Positions 1 through 6,800 of a stretch of DNA of 14,178 bases are shown here, piece after piece. Source of the stretch: JBOGEB01 sp050743125 (GTDB taxonomy: Bacteria > Actinomycetota > Nitriliruptoria > Euzebyales > Egibacteraceae); contig JBOGEB010000105.1 of NCBI GenBank assembly GCA_050743125.1, positions 1 through 14,178 of the forward strand, written 5' to 3'. Both the position numbers and the translations under genes were made by a program. Numbering within the stretch: position 1 is the first letter of the stretch; each line of letters begins with the position of its first letter. The notes below the pieces were generated by a model. That model was not told the origin of the DNA, ran no database searches, and worked only from the letters and a program-made list of their open reading frames with translations.

Positions 1-1462
1 GCCGGGCCACCTCGGCGGCCACCGCCCCCGCGTCCACGGGGAACCCCCGGTACCGCGAGCCTTCGCCAAGGAGCAGCCGCGCTTCGACGTAGCCGGCGAT
101 GTCATCTTTCGTGCCGGCCTCGTCGTCGAGTATTCGCACGTCCTCGGTCTGCAGCGTGTCGAGCAGGGGGCTGCGACCGAGCTTGGCACCAACGGCTGGG
201 TCGGGCCGGGTGCCCACGACCACCCGGCACCCTGACACTCTGCCGAGCCGGCGCAGCACGTCGGCGCAGGCCACCGCCTGCCCAGAGGCGGCCTCGTCGA
301 GCGCGTCGATGAGCACGGTCAGCCGCCCGCCCCGCTCGCGCAGCCGGTCCGCCAGCTCGTCCGCGGACACGGCGCCGGGTACTCCCGCGGCCAGGGCCAG
401 CTCGCCGAGGACATGGGCGGCGGTCTTGCCCTGCACGTGGACGACGGCGTCGAACGCGCCCTCCGGCGGGCTCGGGTCGCTGGGGCCGACCAGCCCCGCC
501 TCGACGAGCTGGGCTCGCTGGTCAGGGTCGGCCAGCCGGGCCAGCCAACCGATCACCGCCGACTTCCCCGTGCCCGGCTGGCCGGTGACGACGTAGATCC
601 CCTGTTCCTCTCGGTCCAGCCACCCGACCACATGGGCGAGCAGGGCGCGGCGGCCGCAGAAGTGCTCCGACGCGGCGAGGAAGTGCGGCACGGCGCCGCT
701 CCGCACCAGCGCCCGCAACCGGTTTTTGGTCTCGACGTCGTCCTCGTGGACGACCCCAGTCCACCGCGGGTTCGGGATGGCCCGCAGCTCGGCGATCCCC
801 TCGTGGTCGATCCATTCGGGGCGCTGCTCGCTCAGGCCTTCCCTGAGCTCCGCGATGAAGGCGCCGATGCGGATCAGGTCGTCGTGCTCCGTCCAGCGAC
901 TTTCATCCTCGGCTGGGCCCTCCTGGAGCACGCTGATGATGCGCTCGACGAGCACGCCGTCTCTTGCCTCTTGGAAGAGTCGGCACGAAGCCAGTACGCC
1001 GAATGGCGGAACCGTGTGCTGCTCGGCCCGAACCGACAGCACGGCGTCGGCGATGTGGCGCAAGCCCTGGTCCGAGAAGCAAGCGTCGATGACCACCAGG
1101 ACGGCTTTCGCTGCGGAATGAGCGAGGACGCGGCCCAAGTCGTCAGGCCCAACCGCCACGTGGCCGTAGAGACCCGTCGTCGGCGAGTCCCGTGTGAGCA
1201 GCCAGTGCCGACCGCCGTCGATGGTGCCGTGGCCGCCCCAGTAGAGCAGCAGGATGTCGTCCTGGCACAGCTCGCGGCACCGTCGGCGCACCGCCTCGAG
1301 GAGCCTCTGCGGGTCGCGGGATGGCTTGACCGGCTCCTGCTCCCACAGCCGGCCCAGCTCCTCGACGCCCTTGCGGAGCAGTGGCAGGTCAGCATGCGCG
1401 CCCCCGCGGTAATCGACCGCGATCAGCGCGACTCCCACCCGCTCGCGCGCGCTCCCGTCCAC
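1..1462 (-). CDS. Caspase-like protease fused to STAND/NACHT-type P-loop ATPase (3' end beyond window)
   Basis: Reading leftward, one frame stays open from about 1495 to the window edge, giving at least 487 residues from the chosen GTG at 1462. Residues 8-150 look like a peptidase C14 (caspase/metacaspase) domain. A hydrophobic strand ends in GGHG (catalytic His78), and a second strand ends in DACFSD (catalytic Cys128), the expected His/Cys dyad. After a linker, residues 293-301 form a Walker A motif (GQPGTGKS, Lys300). Residues 383-390 form a Walker B (LIDALDEA, Asp386), followed by a GTRPDP stretch typical of STAND NTPases. In this class the ATPase senses a trigger and oligomerises while the caspase cleaves proteins; WD40 or TPR sensor repeats often follow and would lie off the window. 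The start is uncertain: TTG 1471, GTG 1480 and ATG 1495 are also in frame, but ATG 1495 would overlap the divergent hydrolase gene. The opposite-strand open frame is a shadow. Domain identity is firm; the defence or cell-death role is inferred. Confidence 0.88.
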   Translation of the reverse strand, partial: MDGSARERVGVALIAVDYRGGAHADLPLLRKGVEELGRLWEQEPVKPSRDPQRLLEAVRRRCRELCQDDILLLYWGGHGTIDGGRHWLLTRDSPTTGLYGHVAVGPDDLGRVLAHSAAKAVLVVIDACFSDQGLRHIADAVLSVRAEQHTVPPFGVLASCRLFQEARDGVLVERIISVLQEGPAEDESRWTEHDDLIRIGAFIAELREGLSEQRPEWIDHEGIAELRAIPNPRWTGVVHEDDVETKNRLRALVRSGAVPHFLAASEHFCGRRALLAHVVGWLDREEQGIYVVTGQPGTGKSAVIGWLARLADPDQRAQLVEAGLVGPSDPSPPEGAFDAVVHVQGKTAAHVLGELALAAGVPGAVSADELADRLRERGGRLTVLIDALDEAASGQAVACADVLRRLGRVSGCRVVVGTRPDPAVGAKLGRSPLLDTLQTEDVRILDDEAGTKDDIAGYVEARLLLGEGSRYRGFPVDAGAVAAEVAR

Positions 1463-1469
1463 TACGCGC

Positions 1470-1476
1470 AATAATC
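1470..1476. promoter_or_regulatory. Shared AT-rich island, possible bidirectional leaderless -10
   Basis: The only AT-rich patch between the divergent caspase and hydrolase genes is AATAATC. On the plus strand AATAAT (1470-1475) matches the -10 consensus at five of six bases and lies six bases before the GTG at 1482. On the minus strand GATTAT (1476-1471) lies eight bases before the GTG at 1462. Neither gene shows a Shine-Dalgarno sequence, which suits leaderless transcripts. No convincing -35 element is visible in either direction. Confidence 0.45.
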
Positions 1477-1481
1477 GCACG

Positions 1482-2807
1482 GTGAAAGATGTCATCGTTG
1501 TGGTCCCGGGCATTCTCGGCAGCCGGCTCGTCAGAGACGGCGCCGAGATCTGGGGCGTGCCCGGCGGGATCGTGCGCAACCTGGCGCACCCCGCAGCAAC
1601 CCTGGCGCTGGAGGGCGACGGGCACGACGTCGACCCGTCGGTGAGCGCAGAGGGCTTGGTCCGCGCGCCGGTCCACTTCCCGGGCCTGGCCAAGGTGGAC
1701 GGTCTCCGCCGGCTCGTCCGCTTTCTTCGTCAGAAGGTGCCGTCCGACCATCTGCTCTTCTTCGCCTACGACTGGCGCCTGTCGAACCGCGTCAACGGGC
1801 GGCTCCTCGCCGCGCTGGTCGAACAGTGGCGCCGATGGTCACGTGACCGTGAAGCCAAGCTCGTGCTGGTCTGCCACTCGATGGGCGGCCTGGTGGCCCG
1901 CGCGTTTCTCGACCTGGAGGGCGGCGCGGAGCAGTGCCGCCGGCTTGTCACCGTCGCCACCCCCTACTTCGGCTCGGTCAAGGCTCTCGGCTGCCTGGTC
2001 AACGGCGTGTACCCCTGGTCGGGCGCAATCGGTGAGCGGCTGACCGAGCTCGCCCAGACCTGGCCGTCGGTCTACGAGCTGCTCCCCACCTATCCCGCCG
2101 TCGTGGGCTCCTCAGGCGATCTCGCCTCGCTGGGGGACGTCGACGGGTTGGACCGACAGCGTTGCCACGACGCCCGGGCGTTCCACGAAGAGCTGCACGA
2201 CGCAGTGAAGGCCCGCTACGGCGAGCCCCCGCCCTACGACGTCACCGCGGTGATCGGCGTCTTCCAGCCGACCGAGCAGTTCGCGCGCATCACGCCCGGG
2301 GGCGTGGAGCTGCTCACCGAGCACGACGGCGTCGACCTGCGGGGCGACGGGACCGTCCCACGTCAGGGAGCCTGCCCGCCCGACTGGGACGACGACGGCC
2401 GCGGCACGTTCTTCGCCCATACCCACCTGTCCCTGCCGGGCAGCCGGCGGGTGCTCGACCACCTCCACGCGGTGTTGACCGCCGTGCCGCGCCCCCCGTT
2501 GGCGGTCACCGCCGGGCTGGGGATCGACGTGCCTGAGATCGTCCAGGAAGGCGAGCCGTTCGAGATCACCGCCGAGGCCACCGCGCCCCGGCTCGCGCTC
2601 CGGGCCGAGGTCGTGGCGGCAGACGGCGGCGCCCCGGAGAAGCAGATTCTCGAGCCCCGTGACGGCCGGCAGGTCGCCGCCTTCCACGGCCTGGCGCCCG
2701 GCATCTACCTGGTCACGGTCAGCGCCGCGGCCCCGAGCGTCAGGGGAGTGGAGCCCGTGACCGACGCCTTCACCGTCTGGCCGCGGGACGCCTGCGGCGA
2801 CGCGTGA
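1482..2807 (+). CDS. LCAT-like alpha/beta-hydrolase (lipase/acyltransferase) with C-terminal beta-sandwich domain
   Basis: This 441-residue protein resembles the lecithin:cholesterol acyltransferase family (PF02450), enzymes that cleave or transfer acyl groups of lipids. The N terminus is a beta strand followed by PGILGSRL, the family's oxyanion-loop region. The nucleophile elbow is CHSMGG with Ser133. Asp289 in GDGTVP and His313 or His315 in FAHTHL complete the triad. The elbow begins with Cys rather than the usual Gly. Residues from about 345 to 435 lack hydrolase motifs and look like an Ig-like beta-sandwich, perhaps for binding or oligomerisation. There is no signal peptide or membrane segment, so it should act inside the cell, unlike secreted LCAT relatives. 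It starts with GTG, without a ribosome site, and diverges from the caspase-STAND gene. That neighbour suggests it could be a regulated membrane-lipid-attacking effector or partner, which is inference. Ordinary lipid metabolism is the alternative. Confidence 0.85.
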   Translation: MKDVIVVVPGILGSRLVRDGAEIWGVPGGIVRNLAHPAATLALEGDGHDVDPSVSAEGLVRAPVHFPGLAKVDGLRRLVRFLRQKVPSDHLLFFAYDWRLSNRVNGRLLAALVEQWRRWSRDREAKLVLVCHSMGGLVARAFLDLEGGAEQCRRLVTVATPYFGSVKALGCLVNGVYPWSGAIGERLTELAQTWPSVYELLPTYPAVVGSSGDLASLGDVDGLDRQRCHDARAFHEELHDAVKARYGEPPPYDVTAVIGVFQPTEQFARITPGGVELLTEHDGVDLRGDGTVPRQGACPPDWDDDGRGTFFAHTHLSLPGSRRVLDHLHAVLTAVPRPPLAVTAGLGIDVPEIVQEGEPFEITAEATAPRLALRAEVVAADGGAPEKQILEPRDGRQVAAFHGLAPGIYLVTVSAAAPSVRGVEPVTDAFTVWPRDACGDA

Positions 2808-2831
2808 CCGTTTACCCGCGCCTCCATTTTG

Positions 2832-2859
2832 CATGCTGTGTAGGTATGATGGGAGCATG
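2832..2859 (+). promoter_or_regulatory. Leaderless vapBC promoter with flanking operator half-sites
   Basis: TATGAT at 2845-2850 is a good -10 hexamer. Six bases separate it from the ATG at 2857, so transcription would begin at or next to the start codon. Perfect 6-bp inverted half-sites, CATGCT (2832-2837) and AGCATG (2854-2859), flank the -10 with 16 bp between them. This is a plausible operator for VapB/VapBC autorepression. No good -35 is seen. Confidence 0.55.
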
Positions 2860-3087
2860 AAGTCGATTCAGGTCCGGGCGGTGTCGGAGGAGACGCACGC
2901 GGTGTTGCGGCGGCGCGCGGCCGAGGCTGGCATGTCCTTACAGGAGTACCTACGCGCGCTGCTCGACGACGTGGCAGCCAGGCCAACGGTGCGTGAGGTG
3001 CTGGCTAGGGCCGGCGGGCGCGCCGGAGGTCAGGTGGGGTTCGTTGCCGCCGCAGCTCACCTGCGCGCTGAACGCGATGCTCGATGA
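2857..3087 (+). CDS. vapB: VapB-family ribbon-helix-helix antitoxin
   Basis: This 76-residue protein starts with a short strand (MKSIQVRAVSEE) followed by two helices. The stretch reading RRRAAEAGMSLQEYLRALL fits the ribbon-helix-helix (CopG/FitA-like) DNA-binding fold. The C-terminal half is the expected toxin-binding tail. Such antitoxins neutralise VapC and, as a complex, repress their own promoter. ATG 2857 is preferred over the in-frame ATG at 2833 because a -10 box and operator lie between the two, and the protein fold begins at 2857. The stop overlaps the vapC start (ATGA), implying translational coupling. Codon 28 (2938-2940) is a rare TTA, so antitoxin synthesis may depend on the bldA leucine tRNA in a Streptomyces-type host. 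Confidence 0.85.
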   Translation: MKSIQVRAVSEETHAVLRRRAAEAGMSLQEYLRALLDDVAARPTVREVLARAGGRAGGQVGFVAAAAHLRAERDAR

Positions 3088-3479
3088 TCGTCGTCGATGC
3101 CTCGGTCTTGGTGAATGCGCTCGCCGACGACGGCCATGACGGCGACCTGGCCAGACTCCGCCTCGCGGGGGAGAGCCTGCACGCTCCACAGCTCGTGGAT
3201 CTCGAGGTGCTGTCCGTGCTGCGTCGGCATGCGGCCATCGGCCAGCTCGACGATCGGCGGCTTGCCCTCGCGCTCACCGACCTCGCTGATCTGCCGCTGA
3301 CGAGATACCCGCATCTCGTGTTCGCACCCCGGATCTGGCAGCTGCGCGAGAGCCTTACTCCGTACGATGCCGCGTACGTGGCGCTCGCCGAGACGCTGGA
3401 ATGCCCGCTGGTGACCGTCGACCAACGGCTCGCCAACGCCCCCCGAGTGCTCTGCCCTGTCGAGGTCCTCACACCCTGA
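3084..3479 (+). CDS. vapC: VapC-family PIN-domain ribonuclease toxin
   Basis: The 131-residue protein is a full-length PIN domain of normal VapC size. The four conserved acidic residues that bind catalytic Mg2+ are present: Asp5 (in MIVVDAS), Glu41 (DLEVLSVLRR), Asp95 (TPYDAAYVAL) and Asp113 (VTVDQRL). VapC toxins cut RNA, usually tRNA or rRNA, and stop translation when VapB is degraded. The start codon overlaps the vapB stop by four bases, the classic operon arrangement. Nothing suggests inactivation. The RNA target cannot be predicted from sequence. Its place between a caspase/hydrolase pair and a polyketide locus may reflect an island edge or addiction module. Confidence 0.92.
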   Translation: MIVVDASVLVNALADDGHDGDLARLRLAGESLHAPQLVDLEVLSVLRRHAAIGQLDDRRLALALTDLADLPLTRYPHLVFAPRIWQLRESLTPYDAAYVALAETLECPLVTVDQRLANAPRVLCPVEVLTP

Positions 3480-3663
3480 GAACGTGTTTGAGAAGTATTC
3501 CGGGGGTCGCGTCGCGTCGGGTTCCGCTCGCGAAGAGCCTTTTAGGTCCAATGCCGTTGACTTAAGCCGTCCCGCTGGTGCGCGACGTACCGTGACTGCG
3601 CAGATGACGCGTGCAAGCTGGACGAAGCTCGCAAAGTCAGCGGTTCTCGAACACGCTCTTCGC
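3478..3663. repeat. Imperfect inverted repeats, possible decayed insertion sequence or MITE
   Basis: CGTGTTTGAGAA (3483-3494) is mirrored by TTCTCGAACACG (3644-3655) with 11 of 12 matches, and weaker pairing extends a few bases outward. A second perfect 9-bp pair is GCGAAGAGC (3530-3538) with GCTCTTCGC (3655-3663). The left arm touches the vapC stop codon. The enclosed 150 bp is less GC-rich than the neighbouring genes and contains no transposase fragment I can recognise. A 66-codon GTG-start frame (3484-3684) runs through it but shows no domain, ribosome site or protein-like pattern. The shape fits a degraded short mobile element, but no family is assigned and no target duplication was identified. 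Confidence 0.35.
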
Positions 3664-3849
3664 AGCGATCTATCGGAACAGTAGAATTTCGCTCGAGAAG
3701 CTCGATCGTCCCATGGCAGACCAGGTTGGCAAGATCAGGTCAAAGGCGAAGCTCTGACAAGCCGAAAGGCTCTGGCGCCGGATTGCGCCCTCGCCAAGAG
3801 TCTTTTCTGTACCTCGTGTTGCTGAGGACCGGACGGTTGGGAGCAGCGC
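3664..3849 (+). promoter_or_regulatory. Upstream region of the polyketide synthase with two hairpins and a ribosome site
   Basis: No gene is seen here. Two small hairpins lie in the probable leader: AGCC-GAAA-GGCT (3760-3771, with a GNRA-type loop) and GGCGC-CGGATT-GCGCC (3774-3789). GGGAG at 3839-3843 sits six bases before GTG 3850 and supports that start. No confident -35/-10 pair is visible, so the promoter position is unknown. Confidence 0.4.
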
Positions 3850-6800
3850 GTGGAGAGTGATCGGGAGCCGATTGCCATCGTCGGCATGGGTTGCCGGTTC
3901 GCGGCGGGAATAACGTCACCAGATGCGTTATGGGCATTCCTCATCGACGGTCGTGAGGCGGTTCGGGAGGCGCCTGCGGATCGTTGGGAGCCGTACTCGG
4001 CCCACAGCCCTGAGAACGCGGCGGTGCTGCGCCGCACGACGAGGCGCGGGTCGTTCATGGCCGACATCGCGGGGTTCGACGCCGACTTTTTCGGCATCTC
4101 GCCTCGCGAGGCTCGGCTGATGGACCCGCAGCAGCGTCTGGCGCTGGAGGTCGCGTGGGAGGCTTTGGAGCACGCTGGCATCCCGCCACGTGACCTGACC
4201 GGCTCCGACACCGGTGTTTTCGTCGGCGTCGGCGCGGACGACTACGGTCGGCGGCTGCTGGAGGACCTGCCCCGCATCGAGGCGTGGACAGGGATCGGCG
4301 CCTCACCCTGCGGCGTCGCGAACCGTATCTCTCACAGCCTCGACCTGCGCGGCCCCAGCGTCGCCGTGGACACCGCCTGCTCGTCCTCGCTGGTGGCGGT
4401 CCACCAGGCGGCACAGAGCCTGCGCTTAGGTGAGATCCCGCTCGCGCTGGCGGGCGGGGTCATGCTGATGGCCGGACCGGGACTCAGCGTCGTCCTCGAC
4501 GCCGCGGGAGCGATCTCCCCAGACGGGCGCTCGAAGGCGTTCGACGCCGCCGCCGACGGCTACGGGCGCGGCGAGGGCGGTGGGTTCGTCGTCCTGAAAC
4601 GCCTCACCGACGCTCAGCGTGACGGCGACCGCGTCCTCGCCGTCATCAAAGGCGGCGCCGTGCACCAGGACGGACGCACCGAGGGGATCATGGCGCCGAG
4701 CCGACAGGCGCAGGAGCGTCTGCTGCGCCTGGCGCACCAGGCTGCCGGGGTCGACCCTGCCACCATCGACTACGTCGAGGCGCACGGCACGGGCACCCGT
4801 GTCGGCGACCCGATCGAGGCCGGCGCGCTCGCTGCGGTCCTCGGCGCCGGCCGTTCCGTCGACCGGCCGTGCCTGATCGGCTCGCTCAAGCCGAACATCG
4901 GGCACCTCGAAGCCGGAGCCGGCGTCGCCGGGCTCATCAAGGCCTCACTCGCCATCGACCGGGGCGTGATCCCCGCGACCCTGACCACCGCTGGCCCCAG
5001 CCCGGCTATCGCCTGGGAGCGGTCCGGGCTCGCGCTGGTCACCAGGCTCACCCCGTGGCCTGCGGCCGTGCGCCCGCGCCGCGCCGGAGTCGCCAGCTAC
5101 GGCTACGGCGGCACGATCGCCTACGTCGTCCTGGAGCAGACGCCGCCGCCGGTCGAGCGCGCTGCGGCAGCCTCACGACCAGGGGTACCGCACCTGTATC
5201 CGCTGTCGGGCGCGACACCGTCGGGAGCGCGCGCCAACGCCGCCCGCCTGGCCGACTGGCTCGCCGCCCACAGCGACACCGCCGACCGCCACGCCAGCCT
5301 CGCAGACGTGGGCCGCACGCTGGCCTGCCACCGCTCTCACCTGCCGGCCCGCGCGGTCGTGGTGGCGGTCAATCGGGGGGAGCTGATCGACGGTCTGCGC
5401 CGCGTACGGGTCTCCTCGGCCGCCGAGCCCTGCGATCCGGTGTGGGTGTTCTCCGGGCACGGTGCCCAGTGGGTCGGCATGGGACGGGGCCTGCTCGCCG
5501 ACGAGCCGCTGTTCGCCGAGGTCGTCGACGAGCTGGAGCCGATCTACCAGGAGGAGGTCGGGTTTTCGCCCCGCCAAGTCCTCGAGCGTGGTGACCTGTC
5601 CCGCGTCGACCGGATACAAGCGGTCACGTTCGCCATGCAAGTAGGTCTTGCGGCCGTCTGGCGCGCTTACGGAGTCCGGGCCGCGGCGGTCATCGGGCAC
5701 TCGGTGGGTGAGATCGCCGCGGCGGTGGCCGCCGGAGTCCTCGACCAGCCCGACGGGGCCCGCCTGGCCTGCCGCCGGTCCCAGCTGCTGCGCCGGGTCG
5801 CGGGCCAGGGCGCGATGACGATGGTGGCGCTGCCGTCCGACGAGGTCACCGCGCGGCTGGCCGGCGAGCCCGAGGTGAGCGTTGCGGTCGTCGCCTCGCC
5901 TGGCGCCACGGTCATGGCCGGCACTCCGGCCGGCGTGGCGCGGGTGACCGCGCGCTTCCAGGCCGAGGGGCTCGCCGTGCGGCCGGTCGACTCCGACGTG
6001 GCGTTCCACAGCGCGCAGATGGACCGGCTGTGCGCGGACCTCGCCGACGCCGCTCGGGACCTCAAAACGAACCCGCCCGAGGTCCCTCTCTACACCACCG
6101 CGCTGGCTGATCCGCGTGACCGGGCCGAGCGTGACGCCGCGTACTGGGCGGCCAATCTGCGCCACCCGGTCCGTTTCGCCGCTGCGGTGGCCGCCGCCGC
6201 TGCGGACGGCCACCGGGTGTTCCTGGAGATCTCGGCCCACCCGGTCGTCGCCCACTCGATCATCCAGACCGTGCCCGACGCCTTCGTCGCGCACACCCTG
6301 CGTCGCGGCCGGCCCGAGCGGCGGACGCTGTTGGAGAACCTTGGCGCGCTGCACTGCCATGGCGTACCGGTCGACTGGTCCGTGCTGCACCCGGGCGGGG
6401 ACCTCGTCGACATGCCCACCACCGCGTGGCGGCATGAACGTCACTGGGTCGACCATCCGCCGGCCGCAGCCGGAGGGCGCGGCCACGACCCGGCGAGCCA
6501 CACGTTGTTGGGCGAGCGGACCACCGTGCACGGCACCACCCCCGTGCAACTGTGGCGCACCCGCTTGGACCACGCCTGCCGCCCTTACCCGGGGGACCAT
6601 CCCGTGCTGGGCATCGAGGTCGTGCCGGCCGCGGTGCTGCTGCACACCTTTCTCCGCGCCGCCGGCACGACGGCGCTGCGGGACGTGTCGCTGCAGGTGC
6701 CGCTGGCGACCGCGCCCGACCGCGAGGTCCAGGTCGTCTGCCAGGACGGTGCGCTGCGCCTGTCGTCCCGCGTGGACGGCGACTGGCTGACCCACGCCAC

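Noticed and set aside
874..1395. Minus-strand open frame of 173 codons
   Set aside because: It is in a different frame from the motif-bearing caspase gene and its Ser/Arg-rich translation is typical of shadow frames.
413..1474. Plus-strand open frame of 353 codons
   Set aside because: It lies antisense to the caspase-STAND frame, which has clear catalytic motifs. Its own translation shows no domain and is a GC-rich mirror frame.
3484..3684. Possible 66-residue protein after vapC
   Set aside because: There is no ribosome site or domain, and it runs through the inverted-repeat segment.
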